Below are positions 44,024 through 55,133 of a DNA stretch of 64,000 nt, in pieces. This DNA comes from Xanthostigma xanthostigma (Eukaryota; Arthropoda; Insecta; Raphidioptera; Raphidiidae), in NCBI GenBank assembly GCA_963575645.1, contig OY754464.1, positions 79,644,948 through 79,708,947 of the forward strand. Direction: 5' to 3'. How positions within the stretch are numbered: the first letter of the stretch is position 1; every line of letters begins with the position of its first letter. The notes beneath the pieces are model-generated. The model saw only the letters and a list, made by a program, of their open reading frames with translations. It did no database searches and was not told the DNA's origin. Made by a program: the position numbers and the translations under genes.

Positions 44024-44595
44024 AGGCCGCTGCACATAAGGCTGGATTTGCCGCTAGATTCCTTGCTAGATTTGACTACTGGTTTTCTTAATTGCTTTTA
44101 TGTACTCGCTTCACACGAGACGTCTTTTCAAGCTTGTTGTGTGGATACATCTGGTGCGCGCGCAGCGACAGTTCAAATATAAACACAGAGCAAAATGTGT
44201 CTATTGTCTGATTCTGAGCAGAATGACGCCATGTCGGTTTGTGGGCATTAGTTCATGTCGTCCACGTGACAAAATACTGTTTCCTGATTGATTCTTGCTC
44301 ATAACAAGCAGACTTAAGACCGCTGCGCACGAGACTGGATTTACCGCTAGATTCTTTGCTAGATTTGACTACTGGTTTTCTAGCGCTGGTTTTCTTAATT
44401 GCTCTTATGTGCTCGTTTCACACGAGACGTCTTTTCAAGCTTGTTCTGCGGACAGATCTAGTGCGCGCAGTGATAGTTCAAATATAAACACAGAGAAAAA
44501 TGTGTCTGTTGTCTGACTCTGAGCAGAATGACGCCATGTCGGTTTGTGGGCATCTGTTCATGTTGTCCACGCGACAAGATACTGTTTCCCAAACA
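44024..44595 (+). mobile_element. Two tandem 5' parts of the TTAA MITE
   Basis: Copy at 44024-44313 starts AGGCCGCTGCACATAAGG right after TTAA (44020-44023). A second copy starts GACCGCTGCGCACGAGAC right after another TTAA (44314-44317) and runs to about 44595. Both are about 280-290 bp and lack the family's 3' part. Sharing one TTAA suggests insertion of one copy at the TTAA inside or beside the other. Confidence 0.75.
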
Positions 44596-45261
44596 GGCGT
44601 ATTTGTATTAAAAAAAAAGAAATTCGGAACCGAAATTTTGGGAACGCTTTTTTTCGAGGGCTCCGGGGCGCCCCATTATCGGTACGGCCCTGTCGGTTCC
44701 AAGGTCGCATAATCGCAATTCAACAATGAATGATTACAATATGGCGTCGAGAACGTTTTTATATTAAGCTTTAATCAAATCATACTATTGTTTAAAAAAT
44801 TAAATAGGTCATAAATACAATCAAACAAATTGCAATTAAAACTTGAAAGAAAATGATAACAAAATCACTGATTTATCCATCAGAAAATGCTGTAGGCTAA
44901 ATTTTGTATTGTTTCGTTTTTTAATTAAATACTTAGGTATAAGCTATATATTGGGTGTCCCATTTAAAGCATGTCGTCTTTATCTCAGAATTTTGCAGGC
45001 GTGGAAGAAAAATTTCTGACTAAAAGTTGCTTACTTTCGGAGGGGGCTGGGGGGGATGTAGTATCGGAACTCAACACGTCACAGTTGGCGCCACAATCAC
45101 AGTCACTTTACTTTTTAAATGGAAATGTTTTATTGGCTCATTAAAAAGAGTAAATGCTATTAATAACGTTCGAACAATTTTTTACTCCAGCGCATTTTTT
45201 CCAGTAATGCTCATTTTTTCAACCCGTGTTTGACCCTAGAGAAATTGTGCTCTTTTTCGTG
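44596..45261. other. Anonymous DNA
   Basis: At about 44951 'ttgggtgtcccatttaaag' resembles a Tc1/mariner-type end without a matching partner. Nothing else. Confidence 0.35.
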
Positions 45262-45443
45262 CTTGTTTTGACTGAACGCCCACAAACAAACATGGCGTCA
45301 TAGTGTGTGTTCTGTTCAGAGACAATAAAACGTTCACTTTTGTTGTAATTCTGTCACTGCCAACACATAAAAGCCATCACGAAATCCAGCGCTTGAAACC
45401 TACCAACCAAATCCAGCGATAAAACCAGCCTTGTGTGCAGCGA
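45262..45443 (-). mobile_element. TTAA MITE, truncated inverted copy
   Basis: Complement of the family's 5' half, ending in 'cttgtgtgcagcgacc' next to TTAA (45444-45447). A shorter fragment of the same end lies at 45560-45608 next to TTAA (45609-45612). Confidence 0.75.
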
Positions 45444-45942
45444 CCTTAAGTGTAGTTGTAAATTCTAGACGCTCAACAAATCAGGTCATCAGCGTCTGTC
45501 GGTTGTGACAGAAGTCAGAAACTCTATCTTAACCCGATTGTAGCCGAATAAAAGTAGCGTGTATTACGAAATCCAGCGCCAAAGTACGCTTGAAACCTAG
45601 CAGCGACCTTAACTTTCATCTGTCCCACCTGTATATTATATATTTCGTAAATTAATTGAAAAATTACATTTACCATTTCGGATTAAAACGAACACAGATA
45701 TAAACAAAGGAAAATTCAATATACAAAATTCTTACGTTTTGCCCGCAAGCGACAATTAACAATTTACCATCCATGAGCACCAAGGAGGAGTGAATAGCCT
45801 CCTTGATGTATGTTTGTGACATCCAATCGTCGTTACAGAACTCACTCAAACGCAGGTGTCCCAGAAATAACGCCGAGACTCGTAATATAATTGTCCATGT
45901 GAGAAACAATCCGTGTCTAGATCTAAAAAATGCAATTTTCTT

Positions 45943-46170
45943 CATACCTCGATCAAAAGTACATATACTTTCGGCATCAATTGTAAGGCAGAAAGTCTAA
46001 CATTTACGCATTGATGGGATTACACGCACTGATGCGGGAAGTACGTACGTTCGGGCGGCAGGAAAGAAAAATAATCTATCAAATGTTGTTTAGATGTCGT
46101 TTCTATAACAACCCTATTACATTTTAGCTAATAGTCGCGACCAGCTGTCATTCGTGTTTTTATTATTTAC
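45943..46170 (-). mobile_element. 'ATGAAG' foldback element, inverted partial copy
   Basis: Begins CTTCATACCTCGATC and continues through 'gtaaggcagaaagtctaac', 'gggattacacgcactgatgc' and 'gatgtcgtttctataacaac', the complement of the family interior. The far end is cut where a hAT-derived repeat begins. Confidence 0.75.
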
Positions 46171-46541
46171 ATAAGTTTTTATTTTTTTTCATTGACAACG
46201 AGGACTTATTGTATAGTAAAAAATAGTTTATAATAATAGCATGGGTAAATGTCAATTTTTTGACTGAATTTAGATATTTTTTTTGATGAATTTTGACAAT
46301 TTTTTGAGTAGATTTTGACGAATTTTTGGTGAGTTGTGTCCGTTTTTGGGGTGAATTTTGACAATTTTCGGGCTGAATATTATCGTTTTTTTTGGGTAAA
46401 TTTATAGTATTATTGTTTTACCAGGTTTTAATCCTTATTTTGATACAAAAATCAAATTTAAAGATTCTTAATCTAATAAAAAATTGAATCCCATTGAATT
46501 TCAAACAGCCCTAGGCCCCTGAAAAACCTAGATTCGCTCCT
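46165..46541. mobile_element. hAT MITE relative, left-truncated
   Basis: Shares with 1217-1780 the 'gtgaattttgacaattttt' tandem array and the right end 'cctagattcgctcctg'. The left TIR is missing. Confidence 0.75.
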
Positions 46542-46939
46542 GACTACATCACGGTAATTTAAAAATTGCCGTAGTAACGCATAGCAGGACTTCACAGACA
46601 AGTTAACCTCCTCCTTCCTGTCTCCTTGGTCGAATCATTGCGTTGCTAAAACGCTACGATACCAGACAACGTACATGACTACGTACGTTCCATTCTGCTT
46701 CGATATCGGTGAGGCGATATAATATATAAATTGACATAATATTAATTAAACTTTGAGGATTTGTGTTTATGGTTCGTATTTATATACCAACTGTAAAATA
46801 ATGAAATCCCTGTCGTCGTTCAGAACAACGATTAGCGATTTACCTAGATTTAATGTTTACCAACATTACACTATACAATGTAGATTTTATTGTGCTCATT
46901 CTATTTATCTATTTACAAAACGAGAAAGGTATAGATATA

Positions 46940-47613
46940 CAGCGTGTCCACGGAAGTTCTTTACAAATGGAATTTTTTTTATTAATTATTAGAGCAAAAA
47001 ATTTTTTCTGTGGAAAAGTTCTGCTTCGTCCAAAACCTCTAAAACACCAAAGAAAATTTTTTTCGGCCTAAAGTTATACAAGGGAAATCAAAAAGTTATA
47101 TTTTACTAAACCCGATTTGACACCCCTAGATTATTTCCTCTGGGGCTATCTAAAGAAAATGGTGTACCTACTCTGAAAGACCTTTTCAAGATATTGATCA
47201 ATTGGAAAGGATTATCACCGAAAAAATCCATGAAATTCCTTCTACAATGATTCGAAATTCAGTGACGGATTTTGGAAGGAGAACCGTTCTTTGTATGGAG
47301 AGAGATGGAGGATATGTTGAATTCTGATTTATAATTCTGAATAAATAATTACTTAGAAGTTAGTTATGTTATTATTTTTAATTAAATTTGATTATGTAAC
47401 TAATTTTACGAAAATCTTGAATATCACAGATAATTTTTATTTTTAGTCAAATAAAACTTTTTGATTTCCCTCGTATAACTTTAGGTCGAAGAAAATTTTC
47501 TTTGGTGTTTTAGAGGTTTTGGACGAAGCAGAACTTTTTTACAGAAAAAAATTTTTGCTTCAATAATTAACAAAAAAAAATTCCATTTGTAAAGAACTTC
47601 CGTGGACACGCTG
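46940..47613. mobile_element. Tc1/mariner-superfamily element with about 155-bp TIRs
   Basis: TA at 46938-46939 and 47614-47615; ends CAGCGTGTCCACGGAAG and complement. The inverted repeats extend about 155 bp (46940-47094; 47458-47613) and are nearly identical, including 'cgaagcagaactttt' and 'tttggtgttttagaggtttt'. The interior is an internally deleted element that keeps only the end of the transposase. Confidence 0.9.
47111..47327 (+). pseudogene. IS630/Tc1-mariner transposase C-terminus
   Basis: Reads PDLTPLDYFLWGYLKKMVY, a characteristic block around the last catalytic acidic region of a widespread insect IS630/Tc1/mariner lineage. After a frame change near 47165-47180 it continues RPFQDIDQLERIITEKIHEI, and the usual tail ending in RDGGYVEF and a stop at 47325-47327. 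The N-terminal half with the HTH and first catalytic residues is absent. Confidence 0.85.
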
Positions 47614-47989
47614 TATAGCGCTGCTTAGTACAAATTATTACAATTTTATGTTAAAAAGTTCTTACAATTACTGAAGGAATTACGTAAAAAAAAGACGGAC
47701 AAGTGCGAGTAGAACTCGCGCCCTGAAAGTTCCGTACTGTTATTTCATAAAATTTTTTGTCGTGTAGTAATTCTATATATAAAATCATAAATTTATTATT
47801 TTCGGATTTTTTCTTTATTTGTGCTATGCAATCTTCTTTCGCGCCAAACAAGACTCTAGCTTAACGGGAAACATTAACAGTTTTGATAAGTGAGTCAGTA
47901 TAAGAAAAAAATCTAATGATTTGCTATTCTAAAAATAAAAACAATACCGCTCCACCGTCGCTCTTAAAGACTTGTTGCTTACACTGCAT
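47614..47989. other. Anonymous DNA with dispersed repeat fragment
   Basis: 47690-47740 carries 'gacggacaagtgcgagtag', a phrase common to a dispersed insect repeat (see 29410 and 63690). Nothing else. Confidence 0.4.
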
Positions 47990-48500
47990 TACTAAAAGCT
48001 GTTACTGTTTTTCCGTAAGCATTGTCAATTCCAAATGCTTATTAAAGAATTCGATTTTTTCAAGACATACCCATTTAAAAAAATGCGATTTTTGACGAAA
48101 ACTGAAATCTTTCGGAACTTTTGCAAAATCATCATGCTTATGCAAAAAAAAACACGCTGAATCCAATGAGTACAAACAAACATCTATATATGTCTTTTGC
48201 TTTAGAACTTATTTGCGTTTAACCTTTTCAGAAAATCATATTATAAAACTTTCAAATGCCCGTAGGTTCCAAACTAAAAGAGATAGAGACGTTTGCTTAC
48301 GCTCATTGAATTCAGCGTAATTTTTTCTGTAAGCATTCTGAATTTCAAAAGTATATTAAAGAATTCGAATTTTGCAATTTTTTCAAAACTGAAATCTTTC
48401 GAAACTTTTAAAAAATCATCATGCTTATAGAAAAAAACTCGCTGAATCCAATGAGCACAAACAAACGTATGTAGCTCTTTTGGTTTAGAAGTTATTTTTA
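47990..48500. repeat. Satellite-like array, inverted relative of 10666-11450
   Basis: Two units (about 47990-48240 and 48240-48490) in the complement of the 10.7-kb family ('aacttttgcaaaatcatcat', 'cgctgaatccaatgag'). Confidence 0.8.
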
Positions 48501-49623
48501 TCAAAATAAAAAATAGCCTATATCAGTCAACGATAGTGTACCTTTTTAGTAGCGAAAGAATTTTTAAAATCGGTTCAGTCGTTCCAGAGATTACTCCGTA
48601 CATACAAACAAACAAATTTGCCCTTTTATAATATTAGAACAGATTGTTACTCTGCACTATTTCAGGATGGACTATAGAGTAACGATACAGCGCAAAATGT
48701 CATAACAGTGTATCAGATCTAGTTATGACAAGGGAAACGCGGCCGCCTATAAAGCCGGATCAATAAACTCACTAGGATTAATAAACTTGAGGATTAAACA
48801 TTCAATAAATGTTTAAGTTCAGAACCAATTAAACGCCAACAACTAAGTTTATATCTCCTGTAAGCGAAATGATGCACGTCTTTCGGTAATCCCCCGAATC
48901 ACCGTCGCTCGATACAATATGTTTCTCATTGCGCTCACCACTCAGCGATATGGCGCTGGCATCGAAAAATTTTAAGGTAATCGCTTTGAAAAAAACTTTA
49001 TCACGAAAAAATTTGTGTGTTCTGTAATCTTTATTTTTTTCTGAGCGATTCTCTCGGTGGGGACCGCAGTTTCTAAACGATTTTCCCGACAAATGTTTTA
49101 AAAAAATGAGTAAGTAATGAGTAAGATTAATACTTTCATTTGAAACTCTACACGGTGTCGTTGAAAAAAAACATACTTTTGCCATTTCCCAATTTATTCC
49201 CTTGAAATTGAGTACCAGAATCAAAATTGAACTTCACGTCTGTATTTGGGCTACCATGGTCTATCTCTGTGCCAAATTTCAAATTTCCGCCTTTGACAAA
49301 CGGGTACCAAAATGAATCCGTAGGTGTTCTGTTTTGCAGAAAACACTAAAAAATGATACGCGATAATGTATGATCCTACCTTACACTCTCTTTTCTTTTT
49401 TTCAAAATACCGGAAAAACATACCTGAAACAAAAGAAAAAAAATTATGCTCAAAGATTCCGTTACATACATACATATTTACAACCCAAACTAATATAAAG
49501 CGTTTAAAAACACGTTTATAATAAATAAATCAAATTTTCATTTAAATTTATTTTAAGGCTAGCCACAGCTAGTTTACTTGGACTCGACAACAATTATTCA
49601 TATTTTTAATTTGAAAATATCCA
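48501..49623. other. No supported gene
   Basis: The longest frame, 131 codons on the minus strand (48829-49224), has no domain that I recognise and overlaps dispersed-repeat-like text ('ccgaatcaccgtcgctcgat', 'gtgccaaatttcaaatttcc'). I do not call it a gene. Confidence 0.4.
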
Positions 49624-50677
49624 ATTGTTACCAGTTCTCAGATAAGAACCTTGCAATAGAGTCACATAAACAATTTACAATATAGAATTTGAATAGACAC
49701 TGAGTATCAGCTATTTAGCGTCTATAAACTATGGTTACGCAGCTGGCCGCGAGCGCGTCTAAACGATTCCAGAAAGTTCTAGAATTTAGAGATTCAGTGT
49801 GCGCTTATCATCGCGTGAGACCGACCAGTGTAGTGCGGTATACAGTGAGCAGTCAACCATTGAATTCAAACATAAATAGAGATCGTCTACATAAATATAA
49901 TCTTGCAATATTAATCAATAGGCGTTTTAAATAAATTTCCGAGTGTGCCGGTGTTGTAAATATTTCTTTATACATAGAAAGTAGTGATGTGTCGGATATC
50001 CGTATCCGCGGATATCCGAGGAAGAAGGAAGATCCGTATCCGTATCCGTTAGTTTTTGGCGGATCTTTTACCTTATTAATTTTCAATTCATAGATGAAAT
50101 TTTATATATATAGGTGATTAGGTAATAATGAAAAACTGTTAAATTCCATTCAGATTATTTTTTATTTTTAAAAATTGTATTTGGCACCTTTATATTGCAA
50201 ACATTTATCGTAGTGAGTACCATACCAATAGTGCATAACTCAAAGGTACTAAAAAATTATCTTTATAACGAGATATTGCATATCGATCTTTGGAAAGAGA
50301 CAATCTGTTATGAGAGTTAACTCTTAAAGAGGTCAATAACTTTTTCCCATAACAGATAGTCTCTTTCCAAAGGTTGATGTGCAATTTTTACCACCGCGTA
50401 CTAAGACAGTTAAGATCCGTATCCGTATCCGCGGAACTTGAAAACCAAATATCCGTATTCAGATCCGTATATCCGCGGATATACATTTTTAACGATTCGG
50501 CACATCACTAATAGAAAGTAGTGTGTTATTATTGTTAAGAAGGTGTTGATTTCTGTTACATTATATTTTTATTTCATTTTTCATTATATAAAGAAGTATT
50601 TTTTAGTTTATTTGTTTTGTTAACATTTTATTGTTGTAAAAATATATTTTCACCACAACAAAGAGCAGTTTTGCCAG
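49624..50677 (+). mobile_element. LTR-retrotransposon LTR fossil (copy 2), interrupted by a hAT MITE
   Basis: Resembles 54245-54938 in order: start ATTGTTACCAG, 'gagattcagtgtgcgctt' with 'atcgcgtgaga', then 'gtttctgttac'-type text, 'gaagtattttt', 'agtttatttgttttgttaac' and 'gagcagttttg'. No internal coding region is attached. Diverged and broken; probably older than its 54-kb relative. The 529-bp hAT element at 49982 lies inside. Confidence 0.6.
49982..50510. mobile_element. hAT MITE with TATCCG subterminal repeats, 8-bp TSD
   Basis: Ends TAGTGATGTGTCGG and complement of 'cggcacatcacta', flanked by ATAGAAAG (49974-49981 and 50511-50518). Both subterminal regions are packed with TATCCG/ATCCGT hexamers in inverted arrangement, as expected for hAT transposase binding sites. 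A central inverted pair ('gatattgcatatcgatcttt' region) surrounds 'gagttaactc'. No transposase. Confidence 0.92.
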
Positions 50678-51987
50678 TTTTTACACTACCTAGACCTACC
50701 TATATCTAGTAGCAACATCGCTACTCATTCTGTTATTTGACTTCAGTCAAAATTGAAACTAAGGCAAGGTTGCTTTTCATGACATTTTTGATAAGATCAC
50801 CATATCTATATGCATTTACAAGTTAGTAGCGATATAAAATCAGTTTCAATTATCTTCAACGGTGACGCTGAAAGTGTATCAGCTTCAACAAAATAATTTG
50901 TGTTCTTCGGGGAAACAGGATCTGTCGAAAGAGCTGTAAATTTCTAACGTAATCGAAACGAAGACACGCGATCGAATAAAATATGCAAGACAAAAGAATT
51001 GTGATTTTAAAATTCAAGTGTGGGCGATGCAAACTGCACTTTGGCTGCATTTATAAAAGCTTTTCATATTTTATCATACCTGAACGTTTTTCAACATAAA
51101 CAAGAATGAAAACAACAATTTGATTATCTGTTTTAAACACAGTCCATAAAATATTTATAAATGGTTGAAAATAGCCAGGCTTGTAGCGATGCGGTTATTT
51201 AAATATATTTATTTTGTCGAAAGCATCAACCGGTCGTCCGAAGACCACTCGTGTCAATTTGGTGCTACACGGCGTGTGAAATACATTTTGGCAAGTGTCT
51301 CCTACAAATTAGCAGATTTTCACCTCATAATAAGTATATTATAGTTCCGCCATGTTGGTAATTTGAACTGATTACGAAGACAACGCCTACTTTGTTTCTC
51401 TGTCGCTCATATGGATATAAATGACAATTTACAGAAACCGAACTGCTTTATTAACTTTTTTTAAATCGACCCAGCCGTTTTTAACTGTCCTCAAAATACG
51501 ATATTTTTATGTATGTGACCTCATAATATATCCACCATTTGTGGCCAATTTTTTTTATAGGGGCAAAAATATCTTATTGTACTCAAACGGCAACGCTATA
51601 CGCTCGGTTATGCTCAAGTCTCAAAACAACATAACTGAACTTCAAATTTCCTGTTTATATTGTCATAAACAACTTGATGATAAACGTCAGCCGCATTATC
51701 ATTCAAAGGGGTGAAGATGTCTCAAAGGAAGATAGATAATATCGCATTTTCCTCATCTAAATAAATATAAATACTATATGATATTTCCATATAGTATATA
51801 CGTACGAAACATAAAAGCGTCAAAAGCGACTGTTTTCAAAAACGGACATTTGGATAGGGGTTCAAATGTGTTCAGTATAATTTTCCAAATTAATTCCGTA
51901 TTTTTCGGATGATAAGACTCACCTCAAGTTTATAAGATGATTTATAGAAAAATATATTTTCGGATTATAATTTTTATTTATTGTAAA
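50678..51987. other. Anonymous DNA
   Basis: No gene, RNA gene or element ends recognised. A 97-codon frame at 51421-51714 has no recognisable domain. Confidence 0.35.
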
Positions 51988-52505
51988 CTAGCGGTCCCGC
52001 CCGGTTTCACGGGGGGTTTCATAAGGAACGGAGGGACACGAGTACGCACATTCATCTTAGTTTACCGAGATGAATGTTGTGTCCAAACTTCATAATGATC
52101 GGAGTTACCGTTCAAAAGTTTTTGTCGTTAAATAGCAGTATCTATACTTTTTTTAAGTAATAAATTTTAATAAAATATAATAAATATTTAATTGAAAACA
52201 CTGCAGAAAAAATATTTTTAATAGGTACCTATAGTTGTAACAGTTTTCAAATGAGCTATTAATTAGATTTATTTAATTTTAATTAGTCGTAATAAAATTT
52301 TAAAAAATTGGAATGTAAGCCTTAGAAAAAAATATATTCGCCGACGTGGGGCTTGAACCCAAGACCCTGGTATTAAGAGTCGTACGCTCTACCGACTGAG
52401 CTATCCGGGCTTGTGAATTAGCAGAGGCGCTAATATTGCAATATTTAGTTAAGGAGCTTCAGGCGACTTGTCAGAATAATATATATTTTCAATTATCACA
52501 ATAAG
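51988..52505 (-). mobile_element. Helitron-like element carrying tRNA-Lys, minus strand
   Basis: CTAG at 51988-51991 with 'tcccgcccggtttcac', then the complement of 'cattcatctcggtaaactaa' and 'gaacggtaactccgatcat', as in 11684-12276. The tRNA-Lys block follows, then about 90 bp of shared flanking text ('gcgcctctgctaatt' region). The 5' Helitron end is missing. Confidence 0.78.
52337..52411 (-). tRNA. tRNA-Lys(CTT)-like sequence in Helitron
   Basis: Minus strand: GCCCGGATAGCTCAGTCGG, then GTAGAGCGTACGACTCTTAA with anticodon CTT, and the T arm GGGTTCAAGCCCC. It follows tRNA-Lys(CTT) over nearly its full length. The acceptor stem has three mismatches and one T-stem pair is lost, so it is probably no longer charged. 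No intron, no coded CCA. Better preserved than the 11930 copy. Confidence 0.75.
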
Positions 52506-52994
52506 TTATTGTTATTATTATTACTATTATTTTTATTTCACATATTTGTATTCTTTTTGTTATGGTTTAGTTTGAAGATCAGCTTTAAGCTGAATTCACG
52601 CCTTTTGATAAAACTCTGTTTTTTCATCATTAAAGACATTATTATTATTATTATAATATATTTTTTCGACGTATTCCCAACACTTTTAATATAGCGACAA
52701 ATCATTCTTAATGTGGAAATTTCAATTCGAAACCCTGTACAGATGCCAATGTATAGAATGATGTTCACGTGACCTGGATCAACCTGCATGGTGGGATGCA
52801 TTGTGTTCGTTTTGTCCCGGCGGGACATTCGCAATATATAGCTCTAAAGTATGTATGGAACATGTGCATAGTGAATCCGTGTAACACGTAGGTTGGGTCG
52901 GTATAGTAGGTTTCCATAGTATCGACAACAGAACATACATGCATATAATATTATATCCATCAATATTATAATGAGTTGTCACTGTAATAGACGG
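52506..52994. other. Anonymous DNA
   Basis: AT-rich with ATT/TAA simple runs (about 52512-52530 and 52638-52655). No gene. Confidence 0.3.
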
Positions 52995-53685
52995 AGAGCT
53001 GGCTACGGAGAAAATGGGTGACTCGGTGTAGAGCTGAAAATTTGCAGAATAATAGGAGATAGTACAAGTAAATAGGGAAAAAATTGCCAGAAGGCTAGGC
53101 GGAAGATAAAGAGCCGCCAGAAGGCGCTAATGTTGCGAAAAATCAGTGCACTTCTGGTAATTTCTATACTTATTCTGTAATTCAAAACTAGATTATATAT
53201 TATATAATATTATATTATACATTATATAGTTATAAGGGCGTACTGAAAATTCAAACATGATATAATAATTACTTTCGACAAGTATTCAAAATTATTAATG
53301 ACATTTTGAATAAAATTAAATAAATTAATAAAATTACGTTGTTATAACAACGTAATTTTATTAATGAAAATATATGACGATTAATTTTATTTCTATCAAT
53401 AATAATTTTGAATATTTGTCGAATGTAATTATTATATATGTTTGAATTTTCAGTATGCCTTTATAACTATATAATGTATAATATATAATCTAGTTTTGAA
53501 TTACAGAATAAATATAGAAATTGCCAGAAGTGCACCTATTTTTCGCAACATTAGCGCCTTCTGGCGGCTCTTTATCTTCCGTCTAGCCTTCTGGCAATTT
53601 TTTCCCTACTTACTTGTACTATCTCCTATTATTCTGCAAATTTTCAGCTCTGCACCGAGTCACCCATTTTCTCCGTAGCCAGCTC
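52995..53685. repeat. 690-bp near-perfect palindrome
   Basis: Two arms of about 345 bp meet with no spacer at GTTGTTATAACAAC (centre near 53344/53345). The arms share 'gctggctacggagaaaatg', 'gccagaaggctaggcgga', 'gccgccagaaggcgctaa' and the AT-rich inner part, with scattered substitutions and a few-base length difference. The mirrored 60-codon frames at 53003-53185 and 53496-53678 are the same sequence read from each arm; no domain seen. Confidence 0.92.
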
Positions 53686-54239
53686 TTAGTCCATAAACAC
53701 GGTAAGCCGCGCAAACTTTTAGCACTCCAGAATAATGAATACGAAATGTTTGTATCAACAGTACATAACGTCGGGTACGTTGAATCATTGACAGCAGTCG
53801 AGATGCAGTTGTGAAAATGGGGCACTTTTGTGGGTCGTTGATTATAAATCTCCACTACTAAAAATCCATGTCGAAGAACACGCTGCTGTGTAAGAAAGAA
53901 GAAGCCATTGTAAGTCCAACGAAACAAAAGTAAAAAGTGTTCGTCCGGTATTGTAATGGCTCTGGTGATATCATGAATCTTAACCGAAGACGAGGACACT
54001 GAGGTGGCACATGAACAGGTATTCACTACAGGACCGCATTAACAATTCGAAAATCAATACTAAGTTACACAGTTTTTTTAGTATTATGAAGCGGAAAAGT
54101 ACGCATCTTTGATGGTTAGCGGTTATGTTCTTTGCAGGCACCAGGAACTGATCTAGGTTTTTCGAGGTCTTGGGCTTATTATCCAATGGGGCCCCATTTT
54201 TTTTTTGTTAAATTAAGAATCTCTAAGTTGAGACTCATT
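53686..54239. other. No supported gene
   Basis: A 135-codon minus frame (53619-54026), the longest in the window, overlaps the palindrome at one end and has no domain that I know. I regard it as chance. Confidence 0.4.
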
Positions 54240-54244
54240 ATAAT

Positions 54245-54938
54245 ATTGTTACACTCACCCCCCCCCCCCCCCCCCAGCTGAGACGACAATGCTTTCTGTC
54301 GAATGTTCTTGAAGACAACAATACACTCAATAGGTATAAGAGTTTTTGTTGAAGCCAAATCCCGACCTTCATGGAATTGCCTGACGAAGGCAATGCAAGT
54401 TTAGAAAGGTTCTCGACCCAGGTAGATATCTCTGGAACATTCGAGAAATCGCTCGAAGGCATAACCACTGAACCAGCGCATATAAATACGATCGCGTGAG
54501 CTCAGTGAGTCAGTCACACATTGTGTTGTCATCGAGTTAACAATCGACAAATAGTTGTAAGATAAATTGACAGTCAGTGAACAGTACTGAGGTAACTGCT
54601 GAGATAAATAAATAAGTGGACAGTCAGATATCGTGTGTGAGTGAGTTCACAGTCAAACGCGTGTACGAAATAAATGCTAATGCAGTGTGGTTAATAGACC
54701 ATTGACTGAAATTATATAAATCTGGATCAACATAAATAATCGTGTGTATATAGTCGGATAGTGTTTTGTGTACATAAATAGTGACTTTGTATTCTTTTCT
54801 TTTATTAGCAATTTATTGTTTGTTTCTGTTACGTTGTAGAGAAGTATTTTTAGTTAGCTTGTTTATTCGTTTTGTTATAACGTTTCACTATTGTAAATAA
54901 ATATTTTCCACCATGAACTAGAACAGTTTTGTTACAAT
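54245..54938 (+). mobile_element. Solo LTR of an LTR retrotransposon
   Basis: 694 bp with short inverted ends ATTGTTAC / GTTACAAT and a 5-bp target duplication ATAAT (54240-54244 and 54939-54943), the length usual for LTR integrases. Promoter-like parts are visible: TATAAATA near 54480, a downstream TCAGT initiator-like motif, and AATAAA near 54897. An 18-base poly-C run lies at 54258-54275. No internal region follows. The intact duplication suggests a moderately young recombination remnant; gypsy-like is a guess. Confidence 0.7.
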
Positions 54939-55133
54939 ATAATCAATGAATCCATTAATGAATTTTATTTTATTAGTAATTTGTTGTTTTGTTTCTGTTA
55001 CGTTGTAGAGAAGTATTTTTAGTTAGTTTGTTTATTCGTTTTGTTATAACGTTTCACTATTGTAAATAAATATTTTCCATCACAAACTAGAACAGTTTTG
55101 TTACAATATAATCAACGAATCTATTAATGAAAT
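54939..55133 (+). repeat. Tandem duplicate of the LTR 3' part plus flank
   Basis: About 54962-55133 repeats the last about 145 bases of the LTR and the adjoining 26 bases of flank, with a period of 169 bp. Since unique flank is included, this is a later local duplication, not a second insertion. Confidence 0.8.

Noticed and set aside
48829-49224. 131-residue frame as a gene
   Set aside because: No recognisable domain, no start context or flanking exons, and it overlaps dispersed-repeat-like text.
52337-52411. Functional tRNA-Lys gene
   Set aside because: The acceptor stem is broken and it lies within a Helitron with a decayed sister copy.
53619-54026. 135-residue frame as a gene
   Set aside because: It runs out of one arm of the large palindrome into anonymous DNA and shows no domain.
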